The notes beneath the pieces are model-generated. The model was given only the letters and a program-made list of their open reading frames with translations. It made no database searches and had not been told where the DNA came from. From Verrucomicrobiaceae bacterium UBA1938 (GTDB lineage: Bacteria; Verrucomicrobiota; Verrucomicrobiia; Verrucomicrobiales; Verrucomicrobiaceae), in assembly GCA_002336895.1 (NCBI GenBank), contig DDFC01000025.1, positions 186,001-250,000 of the forward strand: DNA of 64,000 nucleotides, given 5' to 3'. A program made the position numbers and the translations under genes. This document shows positions 36,499-45,174 of the stretch, one piece after another. The stretch's first letter is position 1, and each line of letters begins with the position of its first letter.

Positions 36499-36792
36499 AT
36501 GGAAACCGCACCTGCAGACCTGAAGCTCATCAAAGCGTGGAGAGACGTGCCCGTCTTTGAATCCGACGAGGCGGAAGGGAAATTCTGGGGGGCGCACCAG
36601 CTGGATGCGCGGCTGATGCAGTCCTCGATTCACCGCACGGATGTGAGGGAGTCGACGACGATCACGCTGAGGTTTGACCCGAGGATGCTGAGCCGGATCA
36701 AGCGTGTGGCGCGGCGGCGGTACCTGAACTACCAGAGCATGATCAAGCAGTGGCTGAGCGAGCGGATGGAGCAGGAGCTGAAGGAGGAGTAA
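36499..36792 (+). CDS. brnA: BrnA/CopG-type antitoxin
   Basis: 97 residues. The N-terminal part (VPVFESDEAEGKFWGAHQ) matches the toxin-binding segment of CopG_antitoxin proteins. The C-terminal part (ESTTITLRFDPRMLSRIKRV and YLNYQSMIKQWLSERM) is a ribbon-helix-helix DNA-binding fold. Expected to neutralise the BrnT toxin and repress the operon. No operator was identified. Confidence 0.82.
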   Translation: METAPADLKLIKAWRDVPVFESDEAEGKFWGAHQLDARLMQSSIHRTDVRESTTITLRFDPRMLSRIKRVARRRYLNYQSMIKQWLSERMEQELKEE

Positions 36793-37104
36793 GTGCTGAG
36801 GCGACCTGAGTGATGTGAGGCAGGTGTGCGGGTGGCGGTGGTTCTGTGTCACCGCTACGCGGTTCCACGGGAGAGAACGATGTACGGGACGCTTACCGTG
36901 GGTTGGCACCCACGGCTATTGTTGTGGCAGCCCTACGGGCTTTAGGAGGCCGGTGAAGAGGCTGCGGTGAATGATGCGGCCAGAGGCTTTTTTGGGAGCA
37001 GGCTTTCAACGCGAATGGCTGAGAATATCCGCGAATTTTCACGAATGATTCCGGAGCGGACAGTGGTGCGCCTTTTGAAAGGCGTGTGCTGAAACAGCCG
37101 TTTT
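36793..37104. other. Gene-free spacer with two-hairpin element
   Basis: No gene. Besides the two-hairpin element (36896-36941) it contains GCGAATGGCTGAGAATATCC and a second TCCGCGAATTTTCACGAATG, a short GCGAAT-type repeated text. The plus-strand brnA and minus-strand HU gene converge on it. Confidence 0.7.
36896..36941. repeat. Two-hairpin element, copy e
   Basis: Hairpin 1 CCGTGGGT-TGGC-ACCCACGG (36896-36915, perfect 8 bp), 13-nt linker beginning CT, then hairpin 2 AGCCC-TAC-GGGCT (36929-36941). It could also help end transcription of brnTA or HU. Confidence 0.78.
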
Positions 37105-37377
37105 TTAGATGGAGTCCTTGAGGGCGGCGGAGGGGACAAAGCGGACGGTTTTGGAGGCCTTGATCTCGACGGGGACCTTGGTCTTGGGATTGCGCCCCAT
37201 GCGGGCTTTGCGTTCGACGGGCTTGAAGGTGCCGAAGCCGATGAGCTGAACGGGCTCTTTTTTCAAGCCACCGGCGATGGCCTGGAGGACGGCGTCGAGG
37301 GCTTCTGCGGCGGCGCGCTTTGAGGTGTCTCCACCGAGGATTTCCTGAACTGCGTCGATGAGCTGAGCTTTGTTCAT
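37105..37377 (-). CDS. HU-family DNA-binding protein
   Basis: 90 residues, the standard HU length. The N-terminal helical body MNKAQLIDAVQEILGG is followed by IGFGTFKPVERKARMGRNP, which includes the DNA-binding arm with the conserved RNP, and a closing KTVRFVPSAALKDSI strand. Compacts and bends DNA. The ATG at 37377 starts the homologous N-terminus; the open frame extends upstream to 37476 but adds 33 non-homologous residues. It is divergent from the gamma-carbonic-anhydrase-like gene. Confidence 0.94.
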   Translation of the reverse strand: MNKAQLIDAVQEILGGDTSKRAAAEALDAVLQAIAGGLKKEPVQLIGFGTFKPVERKARMGRNPKTKVPVEIKASKTVRFVPSAALKDSI

Positions 37378-37494
37378 GGGCGTGAGAGATTCGTTGTTGG
37401 ATTGAAGGTGAGTCCGTTCCAGAATGAATGCGGCGCGGCGTTGTTTATGGCGCTGGCCGCCTAATTTCACAATCATAAAATCTACCGACCCGCC

Positions 37495-38058
37495 ATGGAG
37501 CCACTAAAGAAATTCTTGCTTCCTGAATCAGAGCCGTCTGTGGCCGCCGATGCCTTCATCGCCCAAGGGGCGGTGGTGCTGGGGGCGGTGGAGCTGAGTG
37601 AGCAGTCGAGCGTGTGGTATGGATCGGTGCTGAGGGGGGACATCAACCGGATCGTGGTGGGGCCGCAGAGCAATGTGCAGGATGGCAGCGTGCTGCATGT
37701 GAGCGACGACTGCGCCTGCGTGCTGGGAGAGCGGGTGACGGTGGGACACCGCGCGGTGGTGCATGCGTGCACGGTGGGAGACGAGGTGCTGGTGGGCATG
37801 GGGGCCATCATCCTGGATGGCGCGCAGGTGGGGGCGCGCAGCATCATCGCCGCCGGGGCGCTGGTGACGAAAGGCACGGTGATACCGGAGGGATCTCTGG
37901 TGATCGGGTCTCCGGCGCGGGTGGTGCGAGTGCTTTCCCCGGAAGAGCAGCGGGCGAATGCGAAGCTGGCGCTGAAGTATGTGGAGGTGTCGAGAAGGTA
38001 TCTGGCGATGGGGCTGGGGGCAGGGGTGGTGAAGATCGCCAGTGCAGGAGAGGCATAG
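37495..38058 (+). CDS. Gamma-carbonic-anhydrase-like hexapeptide protein (YrdA/PaaY type)
   Basis: 187 residues made mostly of left-handed beta-helix hexapeptide repeats: VVLGAVELSEQSSVWYGSVL, RGDINRIVVG, SNVQDGSVLHV, VTVGHRAVVHACTVGDEVLV, GMGAIILDGAQVG. The zinc histidines expected in this fold appear as HV (SVLHVS) and HRAVVHA, and R47/D49-type RGD is conserved. YrdA/PaaY relatives include thioesterases and carbonic anhydrases, so the reaction is uncertain. The C-terminal helix (YVEVSRRYLAMGLG) is usual for the family. Confidence 0.85.
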   Translation: MEPLKKFLLPESEPSVAADAFIAQGAVVLGAVELSEQSSVWYGSVLRGDINRIVVGPQSNVQDGSVLHVSDDCACVLGERVTVGHRAVVHACTVGDEVLVGMGAIILDGAQVGARSIIAAGALVTKGTVIPEGSLVIGSPARVVRVLSPEEQRANAKLALKYVEVSRRYLAMGLGAGVVKIASAGEA

Positions 38059-38112
38059 AAAAACGCACCCTGCGTGTTGCCAGCAGGCGCGGGCGGCTTT
38101 TAATAGGAGTGA

Positions 38113-38763
38113 ATGAACAAGGATGTCATTGAAGTGCAGGTGCGTGCGGTGCTGCCGCTGGAGGGCAGCTTTGCCGTATTCCTGGGGAATGAAGAGAAGG
38201 TCTTCGTCATCTACATCGATGAGTCCGTGGGCACGGCGATCTCCATGTTTATGCGAGGGGTTTCCAAGGAGAGGCCGCTGACGCATGATCTGGTGGGGCA
38301 TCTGCTGCTGGCGTTTGGCGCCAAGGTGGAGCGCGTGGTGATCAACAACATCAACGGCAGCGTGTTTCATGCACGGCTGATCATCTCCGCCGAGAATGAA
38401 CTGCACACGACGCGCAAGGTGATCGAGCTGGATGCGCGGCCGAGCGACAGCATCGCGATGGCGGTGCAGCAGGGGGCGCCGATTTTTGTGGCCAAGTCCG
38501 TGTGGGATTCGGTCGAAGATGTGAGTGAAACGCTGGCCCAGATCGAGAAGAAGGGGCTGCAAGCGCAGCAGGAGGCCGAGGCTTCCTCGGAAGAAGAGGG
38601 AGGGGACGATGATGATGACGAAATCGATGAATTCAGTGATGAAGACATCGACACGATTGCCGGAATTGAGCCCGAGGAGAAGGGGGATGACGAGTACGAT
38701 GATGGCTTCGGCGGAGATGATGACGACGAGGAAGGCGAGGAGTGGAAAAAGGCGGATGGGTAG
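38113..38763 (+). CDS. DUF151 (bifunctional-nuclease family) protein with acidic tail
   Basis: 216 residues. The first 135 form the DUF151 domain (VIEVQVRAVLPLEGSFAVFL, ERPLTHDLVGHLLLAFGAKV, DARPSDSIAMAVQQGAPIFV), a fold with reported nuclease activity in a plant homologue and unknown role in bacteria. From about residue 150 the chain becomes a Glu/Asp-dominated tail (GGDDDDDEIDEFSDEDI and similar) with a few Gly/Pro and a WKK end. A good Shine-Dalgarno (AGGAG, 5-6 nt before the ATG) supports the start. Confidence 0.85.
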   Translation: MNKDVIEVQVRAVLPLEGSFAVFLGNEEKVFVIYIDESVGTAISMFMRGVSKERPLTHDLVGHLLLAFGAKVERVVINNINGSVFHARLIISAENELHTTRKVIELDARPSDSIAMAVQQGAPIFVAKSVWDSVEDVSETLAQIEKKGLQAQQEAEASSEEEGGDDDDDEIDEFSDEDIDTIAGIEPEEKGDDEYDDGFGGDDDDEEGEEWKKADG

Positions 38764-38800
38764 CTGGATGCTGCAACATGCGCGAACACCTTTTCTGCTG

Positions 38801-38990
38801 CGGAGAGGCGGAGAAACGCTGCTGGTGAAAACTGCGTGCGAAGACGGCGCTGGGTTTGCTTCCCAGGATGATATGCGGCAACCCAAGGTTGCCTCGCTCA
38901 GGCTCGGCTAACCCTGGGCTCAACTACACAGCCCCTTTGGGGTTGGTGCGAAGAAGGGGGCTTGCGACAAAAGAGAGACCTGTGTTCAAC
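38801..38990. repeat. 200-bp repeat with two-hairpin core, copy b
   Basis: Similar to 25121-25320. Hairpin 1 is CCCAAGGTT / AACCCTGGG (38882-38890 with 38910-38918; one A-C mismatch), enclosing GCCTCGCTCAGGC. Hairpin 2 is CCCC-TTT-GGGG (38932-38942), extendable by a G-T pair. Confidence 0.82.
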
Positions 38991-39113
38991 TGAATGTGGC
39001 ATCATCTTTGGATGATACTATTGAGTCTTGCGCAATAGGCTGACGCGAATGAAGCGCATGTGCATGCTTGAGCCAAGGCGGGGGTGTGGCGGAGACACAG
39101 GATGCCTGTTGCG

Positions 39114-39260
39114 GTGTGGCGGGAGGACGCTGCTGGGGCACGCGGTGTGTGAAGAGAGCGCTGGGTTTGCTGCCCTGCTGGTGGTGCAGATACCCAGGGC
39201 GGCGCTCGCCTAGGCTCGCTTGCCCTGGGCTTCGCTAGGCCGCACCTTTGGTGCTAAAAC
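39114..39260. repeat. 200-bp repeat with two-hairpin core, copy c
   Basis: Shortened relative of 38801-38990. Hairpin 1 CCCAGGGC / GCCCTGGG (39193-39200 with 39222-39229), perfect. Hairpin 2 GCACC-TTT-GGTGC (39242-39254), perfect. Compared with copy a the T-A closing pair is changed to C-G on both sides. Confidence 0.82.
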
Positions 39261-39337
39261 CTGCAGGCAAGGCCGATGCCAACCCGGCTTAATCGGGTGC
39301 CTCGTCAGTCTATAATGCAATTCTCAATAAAAGCCTT

Positions 39338-41656
39338 TCACCGACCTGTCAGGGCGGCGCGGAGCTGGAGGGCTTCGCCGTAGCCGGGGGCGATGAGGAG
39401 GGCGCGGTCGAGGGCGGCGATGGCTTCCTGGCGGCGGTTGTGCTGGGCGAGGATGGTGGCGCGGGCGTAGGGGATGCCGGGGTCGCGGGGATTGGCGAGC
39501 TCTCCGCGCTGGAGGGCATCGAGTGCGCCGGGGATGTCTCCCTGGCTGTTTTTGGCGAGGCCGAGATTGTACCAAGCGCGTGAGAGGCCGGGGTCGAGAC
39601 GGGTGGCCTCCTGCAACGAGTGGATGACGGCGGGCATGTCGCCGGATTCGCTAAGGGCGAGGCCGAGCTCGTAGTGGTACTCGGCGTGATTGGGGGCGAG
39701 TTTGATGGTGTCCCTCAGTTTGCCGATGGCGAGCTGGATCTGGCCGGTGGAGCTGTACATGAGGGCCAGATCGTGGTGGAAGGGCGGGGAATTGGGATCC
39801 CAGCGGATGGCGGTTTCCATGTGCTGGATGGCGGAGGAGACATTGCGCCGGGCGTGCTCAAACTGGGCGAGCTGCATCTGGCCGCTGGGCTGGTCGGCAT
39901 TCCAAGCGAGCATGTGCTGGAGGTCCTGACCTGCGGCGGAGTCGAGGTGCAGGGTTTCGCGGAGGGCCCAGGCGGCGGTGACGCGCACGCCGCGTACTTT
40001 GTCGTTCAGGAGAGGCTCGACGGCTTTGCGGACGGAGCCTTCCTGCAACATGGGCTCGAGGGTGCGAACGGCGCTTTCGCGCACGAGCGGGTGGGTGTGC
40101 TGGAGCTGGGCCAGCACGGCAGTCTGGACTGACGGCTGGTCGATCCAGCGATCCAGCAGCAGGGTGGCGCTGGCTTTCCAGTGGGGGATTTCATCGCTGC
40201 CGAGCAAGTCCACGAGGCCATCGCGGGCTTCGTCATTCCCCTGACGTGCCTTGGCGATGAGAGTGGAGCGGGTGCGGGTCCTGCGGTCCATCTTTGGACC
40301 CCACCATTTCTGCGTGGCCTCTAGAGCCCAGTCGGTGGATTTGTCGGTGTGGCATTTGTTGCAGGCGTTGGGGATGTTGAACTGCTTGGTGAGCAGCGGG
40401 TCTGGGATGGTGAAGCCGTGGTCATGGCGCGGGTGGCGCTGCATGTACACGGTCTGGGGCATGTGGCAGTTCACGCACTGGTTTCCGGTGCTGGCGGTCT
40501 GATGGAAGCTGTGAGCCTCCGGCATGATGGGGGGGGCGTTTGGAAAACCGCCCGGGGTGTGGCAGCGCATGCAGAGCTGGTTTCCTGGCAGGATGGTCTT
40601 CATGCTATGCATGTCATGGCAGTCCATGCAGCGCACGCCGGCATTGTGCATGCGGCTGCTGAGGAAGCTGCTGAACTCGTAGTTTTCATCCCGGATCTGA
40701 CCGTCTGGGAAGAAGGTGTCTGACTGATCGGTGATGGTGAGATGGTAGTGGTCCCAGAAGGATTCGCCGGGGACGAAGTCGCCGGTGATCTCGCCACGGC
40801 GGGCGTGGCAGCCAGCGCAGTTGTCGATGTGCTGGTCGCGGGTCCATTTGGTGAGCGTGGGATCTCCTTTGGCGCCGCGGTGTTCGTGCTGCCAGGTGTT
40901 GTGGGCTTTCATGGGGCCGTGGCAGGCTTCGCAGCTCACAGACATCTCGGCCATGGTGGTGTGGTAGCCGTCGGTTTTGGCGTCGTAGTTTTTCCGCAGG
41001 CGGGTGTTGTGGCAGGTGGCGCACATCTGGTTCCAGACCATGCCGCGACCGGTCCAGTGGCCCCACTCGCCGGGCTTGCGGTCTTCGTGGCCATAAACAT
41101 TGAACCACTCGTTTTTGTGCGGGTCGAGGCAGGCTTCCATGGCCTGGAGGCGGCCGTTTCCACCGTCCACGAGGAACTGGCGCAGCGGATCGTGGCCGAT
41201 GACGCGCTCCACACGATAGGGGGCGACCTTGTTTTCGAAGCCGAGGGCGACGAGCTCGTAGTCGGAGCCGTTTTTGCGCGTCTCGGTGGTCTGGGTGCCG
41301 TGCTGGAAGGTGCGGGTGGGGACGAAGGCCGGGTCGTCGAGCTTTGAGTCTGGTTTGCGTTCAGCGAGGCCGTGATGAGAGCCCTGCCATTTGGCGAACT
41401 GATCAGCGTGGCATTCGCGGCAGCTCTGGGACCCGGCGTATTGGGCGAATACGGCTTTCTCCTCCGGCATGGCATAAGGTTCCGCCTTGGCCAAAGAGAT
41501 GGTGACCGGAGTGACCGGGAGCTGGGTGTATTTCTTCTGAGGCCAGAGCGCCCAGGCGATGAGAGCCACCACCGCCGCGCCCAAACCGCCTATCCACATG
41601 CCAGCCTTCCACGAGGACTCGGGTGGCTGGGAGGAGGGCGGGGTGTGTTTCTTCAT
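39338..41656 (-). CDS. Octahaem cytochrome c with HEAT and TPR repeats
   Basis: 772 residues with an N-terminal membrane anchor (about 19-38) and an extracytoplasmic remainder. Eight CxxCH sites are at residues 79, 212, 242, 280, 343, 362, 394 and 432, within a cytochrome c554/nitrite-reductase-like multihaem domain. Residues about 455-600 have HEAT-like repeats (SVQTAVLAQLQHTHPLVRES, VRGVRVTAAWAL). Residues about 600-772 are TPRs (AEYHYELGLALSESGD, SRAWYNLGLAKNSQGD). It probably accepts electrons in the periplasm; the redox partner is unknown. Similar fusions occur in Planctomycetota and Verrucomicrobiota. It is followed at its 3' end by repeats and is preceded by the OmpA-type gene. Confidence 0.9.
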   Translation of the reverse strand: MKKHTPPSSQPPESSWKAGMWIGGLGAAVVALIAWALWPQKKYTQLPVTPVTISLAKAEPYAMPEEKAVFAQYAGSQSCRECHADQFAKWQGSHHGLAERKPDSKLDDPAFVPTRTFQHGTQTTETRKNGSDYELVALGFENKVAPYRVERVIGHDPLRQFLVDGGNGRLQAMEACLDPHKNEWFNVYGHEDRKPGEWGHWTGRGMVWNQMCATCHNTRLRKNYDAKTDGYHTTMAEMSVSCEACHGPMKAHNTWQHEHRGAKGDPTLTKWTRDQHIDNCAGCHARRGEITGDFVPGESFWDHYHLTITDQSDTFFPDGQIRDENYEFSSFLSSRMHNAGVRCMDCHDMHSMKTILPGNQLCMRCHTPGGFPNAPPIMPEAHSFHQTASTGNQCVNCHMPQTVYMQRHPRHDHGFTIPDPLLTKQFNIPNACNKCHTDKSTDWALEATQKWWGPKMDRRTRTRSTLIAKARQGNDEARDGLVDLLGSDEIPHWKASATLLLDRWIDQPSVQTAVLAQLQHTHPLVRESAVRTLEPMLQEGSVRKAVEPLLNDKVRGVRVTAAWALRETLHLDSAAGQDLQHMLAWNADQPSGQMQLAQFEHARRNVSSAIQHMETAIRWDPNSPPFHHDLALMYSSTGQIQLAIGKLRDTIKLAPNHAEYHYELGLALSESGDMPAVIHSLQEATRLDPGLSRAWYNLGLAKNSQGDIPGALDALQRGELANPRDPGIPYARATILAQHNRRQEAIAALDRALLIAPGYGEALQLRAALTGR

Positions 41657-41707
41657 GCGTGCGCCAGACTAGGCGGACGCGATAACGCTGCAAGGCGAGG
41701 CGAAGAA

Positions 41708-43195
41708 TCAGAAATCCAGATAGATCTCAGCGCGGCGGTTGTGGCTGCGGCCTTCGGGGTCGTCCGTGCCGTCGGACTTTTTGTTGGGGCTGAGAGGCTG
41801 AGCCTTGCCGAGGCCGGTGGTTTCCACCTGATCTGCGGGCACGCCGAGGGCGGCGAGCTGCCTTTTAACCGCCTCGGCGCGATCCCGAGAGAGGCGGATG
41901 TTGTAGTCGTCCTCGCCTTTTTCGTCGGTGTGGCCGGCGATGCGGAGTTTTTTGGAGGGGTCCGCCTTCATGAGGGCGGAGATGACTTCGAGCTGCTTGA
42001 GGGCGCGAGGGTGAAGTTCGGCGCGGTCGTATTCAAAGTAGAGGGCGAGGGATTCGCCGCCCTTGGGGTTCTTGACGATGGGGGTGTAGGGCACGCCGAG
42101 CTTGGAGGCGCTTTTGGCAAAGGAGCCGAGGATGTCCGAGAGGTTGAGTCCGGCGACTTTCCAGGGCTGGGCGATGTCGGCGCGCTTGAGCTCCACGCCG
42201 AACTCGGTGTTCTGCTGGAGAGACTCCGACTGAACCTGGGCAATGACCCAGGAGACCTCGGGATTGGCGATGGTGACGATGAGCGGCTTGGCGGGGTTGA
42301 GGTTGTACTGGCCTTCCTCAAAGACGATGCAGAGACCGACGAGGCGCTCGGCGGGGACTTTCTTCTCGTCAACATAGGCGCGAGCGGCGGTGAAGTCGTG
42401 CTTGAGCAGGTGGCGGACGAAGTCGCTGGCAAAGGCGAGAGCGTCGGTGCCGTCGTCCACGCCGAAGATCGGCTTGGCGGGAACTGCAGCCGGGGCGGAG
42501 GGATTGGCGGCCGGGACGGCAGGCATGGGGGCTGCGGCGACGGCGCTGCTCATGGCCTTGGGAAGAGTGGCCTTGGCGACCTTCCAGCCCATGTGCTCGT
42601 CGCGCTCGAGATCGAGCTGGATGCGCACGGTTTCCTGGGAACCGGGCATGACAAAGGGCAGGGCGATACGGGTACGGTCCTCAACGAGGCCGAGGAGTTC
42701 GGCCTGATCCTCGCCAGCGGGCTTGTAGCCCATGGAGGCAAGCTTTTCGAAGAGCTTGGCGGCAGAGTCAGACTGCTCTGAGTCCGCAGTGGCGGCCAGT
42801 TTGCCGGCGGTGGCGAAATCTCCCGTGGAGAGGCTGCGCATGAGCTGCCGGCCCAGATCCAGAGGGCGGGCAAAAGCGAAGGCGGGGGCGGCGGGCTTGG
42901 GCGGGGCAGGTGGAGGGGCTGCCGGGGCGGGGGTGGCAGGAGCAGGCGCAGCCTTGTCTGTGGCTGGTGCCGTCTTGGCGGCAGCCACGGCGGCGGTTTT
43001 TTCAGCCGCTTTTGAGGAGGCCTCCTTCTGAGCCTCCATCTTCTTTTTGGTAAACAGGAAGAAGATGGCGGTGCTGAGCGCGAGGGCGGCAACGACAATG
43101 ATGACAGGCACGATACTGCCGCCGAGAACGGCGCGGACAGAGTGGGAGCGGGGCGGGAAATGCATGGCCGGGAGGAAGCTGTCCTGTGACAGCAT
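41708..43195 (-). CDS. OmpA-family peptidoglycan-associated protein
   Basis: 495 residues. An N-terminal membrane helix (VPVIIVVAALALSTAIFFLF), an Ala/Pro/Lys-rich linker (about 50-105), a long middle region of unknown fold and a C-terminal OmpA domain (about 375-495). The OmpA domain shows LYFEYDRAELHPRALKQL, IAGHTDEKGEDDYNIRLSRD and SHNRRAEIYLDF, the peptidoglycan-binding pattern with Asp and Arg. It likely tethers the inner membrane to the cell wall. The in-frame ATG at 43165 is an alternative start that would drop ten residues; neither has a clear ribosome site. Confidence 0.85.
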   Translation of the reverse strand: MLSQDSFLPAMHFPPRSHSVRAVLGGSIVPVIIVVAALALSTAIFFLFTKKKMEAQKEASSKAAEKTAAVAAAKTAPATDKAAPAPATPAPAAPPPAPPKPAAPAFAFARPLDLGRQLMRSLSTGDFATAGKLAATADSEQSDSAAKLFEKLASMGYKPAGEDQAELLGLVEDRTRIALPFVMPGSQETVRIQLDLERDEHMGWKVAKATLPKAMSSAVAAAPMPAVPAANPSAPAAVPAKPIFGVDDGTDALAFASDFVRHLLKHDFTAARAYVDEKKVPAERLVGLCIVFEEGQYNLNPAKPLIVTIANPEVSWVIAQVQSESLQQNTEFGVELKRADIAQPWKVAGLNLSDILGSFAKSASKLGVPYTPIVKNPKGGESLALYFEYDRAELHPRALKQLEVISALMKADPSKKLRIAGHTDEKGEDDYNIRLSRDRAEAVKRQLAALGVPADQVETTGLGKAQPLSPNKKSDGTDDPEGRSHNRRAEIYLDF

Positions 43196-43254
43196 TTAAG
43201 ATGCCACCACGGGGGGTGATGAATCAAGGGCTAATATGCCGTGACTCAGCCTCT

Positions 43255-44109
43255 TCAGCGCTTCTCCTCGGTGCCGCTGGTGGTCTGGCCGGAGCGCATC
43301 TTGGCCTTGAGGCGGGACCAGAAATCATCATCCGACTTGGAGTCGTCTTTGGAGGAATCTGAATTACCCTTGAAGGAGGGGATGTCCACGCTGGCGGTGC
43401 GCGCACCGTCACTGCCCACATCAGCCAAAGCACGACCGTAGGGGGCGAAATTGTTCACCGGCATGTCGTATTTCTGCATGCTGGAGGGCAGGACGCGGCG
43501 GGCATTGATGAAGGCCGTGGGGCTGTAGTAATTTGAAGAATCCCGGGCGAACTGGGAGCGGTTCATGCCGATGTGGAGGTTTTTCCGCACCTCAAAGTGG
43601 AGGTGAACGGGGTACATGCCGTTGTTTCCCCCCATGGTGCCGACGAGCTGCCCTTTCTCGACAAGCTGGTGGAGCTTGACCTTGCGCTCGTGGAGGTGGG
43701 CGTAGAGGGAGTCCACCATGGCGACCTTGCCGTCGGACTCGCGGAAGATGTGGCGTACCAAGATGCAGTTTCCCCAGCCGACGCCGATGTTTTCAGAGAA
43801 AATCACGACACCGCGCCCCATGGCGTAGATGGGCTCTCCGAGGTCGGTATCTCCACCGCCGCGTCCATTCCAGTCCTCGCCGAGGTGGCCGTTGGGCCAG
43901 TAACCTCGGGCTTTGTAGAAGCCGTCGGCGTCAGGTTTGCCCACTGGGAAGTCGAAACCATCCGCCAGCCGGACCCGGATCGTGGAGCCCGCCTGGGCGG
44001 CGGCATCGGCGACCAGGCACATCAAGGCGCAGGCACAAAGAAGGACGGGCCACCAGCAGGAAGGGCGGTCTGGCAATGTGGTTGGGATGGAATGAGCACT
44101 GGCTGGCAT
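43255..44109 (-). CDS. M23-family peptidase (lysostaphin-type), secreted
   Basis: 284 residues from the ATG at 44109. The hydrophobic stretch WWPVLLCACALMCLVADAAA acts as a signal peptide or anchor. The M23 zinc site is split between HLGEDWNG (His and Asp) and VHLHFEVR (HxH). GVVIFSENIGVGWGN and LVEKGQLVGTMGG are typical M23 strands. After the domain, a C-terminal Ser/Lys/Asp-rich tail follows. Expected to cut peptidoglycan cross-bridges or act as an activator; catalytic residues look complete. It lies 59 nt upstream of the OmpA gene on the same strand. Confidence 0.88.
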   Translation of the reverse strand: MPASAHSIPTTLPDRPSCWWPVLLCACALMCLVADAAAQAGSTIRVRLADGFDFPVGKPDADGFYKARGYWPNGHLGEDWNGRGGGDTDLGEPIYAMGRGVVIFSENIGVGWGNCILVRHIFRESDGKVAMVDSLYAHLHERKVKLHQLVEKGQLVGTMGGNNGMYPVHLHFEVRKNLHIGMNRSQFARDSSNYYSPTAFINARRVLPSSMQKYDMPVNNFAPYGRALADVGSDGARTASVDIPSFKGNSDSSKDDSKSDDDFWSRLKAKMRSGQTTSGTEEKR

Positions 44110-44368
44110 GCCGAGGGGGGAAGTGAGACTAGTCGAAATCGTGGCAAAGGCCAGCCTGAAAACCACCACCGCGGAGAGATTGGCGGAGTGTGACAAAATT
44201 ATCAGGTTCTATGGACTGACTAAAGCGCAGTGGGCTTGCAAACTGTGCCGCCCACCTGTTTGTTGTTCACAGCCCCTTTCCAACACTGCTCATAACCATG
44301 TTGCCTGATGGAACTGGGCTGGCAGCCCGTCTCACTCCCGTCTCTAACACTCCCCCCAAAACTTAGCC

Positions 44369-45172
44369 ATGCCCGACTGGCTCGCGATCATTCTCCTCGG
44401 CATCATTGAAGGTGTCACCGAATTCCTGCCCATCTCCTCCACCGGGCACCTGCTGATACCGCAAAACCTGCACTGGCTGCCGCAGAAGAGCGACCTTTTT
44501 AACGTGGTGATCCAGAGCGGGGCGGTGCTGGCTGTGCTGGCGGTTTTCACCCAGCGGCTGAAGCATCTGGCAAGCACCCTGGGGGATCCCTCCACGAGGT
44601 CCTATCTGGCCAAGCTGTTTGTGTCCTTCTTCATCACTGCGGTGGGGGGGCTGGTGATCAAAAAGCTGAACATCAAGCTGCCGGAAACGGTCCCGCCGGT
44701 GGCGTGGGCGACCCTGATCGGGGGCTTCATCATCCTGGTGCTGGAGTTTCTGCACAAAGACAAGAAGGGGACGGCGGAGATCACCTGGACGGTGGTGGTG
44801 GCGGTGGCGCTGGCGCAGCTGCTGGCGGCAGTGTTTCCGGGCACGTCCCGCTCCGGGGCGAGCATCCTGATGGCGCTGGCCTTTGGCGTCTCCCGTCCGG
44901 CGGCGACGGAGTTTTCCTTTTTGCTGGGTATTCCCACGCTGATGGCCGCGGGTGCCTTCAAAGTGCTGTCCGCCCTCAAGGATGGCGAGGCCGGGGGTGA
45001 AGACTGGGCGATGGTGGCGCTGGGGACGGTGGTGGCCGCCGTGTCCGCCTTCATCGTGGTGAAGTGGCTGATCCGTTTTGTGCAGGGGCATACGTTCAAC
45101 GGCTTTGCCTGGTACCGCATCGCGCTCGGTGGCGCGCTGCTGGTCTGGGTTTACAACGGGGGAGGGCACTGA
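44369..45172 (+). CDS. uppP: Undecaprenyl-diphosphate phosphatase
   Basis: 267 residues with eight predicted membrane helices. Dephosphorylates undecaprenyl diphosphate to recycle the lipid carrier of cell-wall synthesis. Both catalytic motifs are present: EGVTEFLPISSTGH near residue 14 and PGTSRSGASI around residue 160. RPAATEFSFLLGIPTL is the usual third conserved region. Its stop lies 2 nt before the DUF2062 start, so the two are translationally linked. Confidence 0.96.
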   Translation: MPDWLAIILLGIIEGVTEFLPISSTGHLLIPQNLHWLPQKSDLFNVVIQSGAVLAVLAVFTQRLKHLASTLGDPSTRSYLAKLFVSFFITAVGGLVIKKLNIKLPETVPPVAWATLIGGFIILVLEFLHKDKKGTAEITWTVVVAVALAQLLAAVFPGTSRSGASILMALAFGVSRPAATEFSFLLGIPTLMAAGAFKVLSALKDGEAGGEDWAMVALGTVVAAVSAFIVVKWLIRFVQGHTFNGFAWYRIALGGALLVWVYNGGGH

Positions 45173-45174
45173 GC

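Larger units (their letters stand above)
38764..39337. other. Gene-free spacer with two repeat copies
   Basis: No gene is supported. Two members of the long repeat lie head to tail at 38801-38990 and 39114-39260, each with a two-hairpin core. Open frames in the area cross the repeats and resemble one another, as expected of repeats rather than of genes. Confidence 0.78.

Noticed and set aside
38525..38911. 128-codon plus-strand frame overlapping the DUF151 gene end and repeat
   Set aside because: Out of frame with DUF151 and ends inside a repeat; no protein-like pattern.
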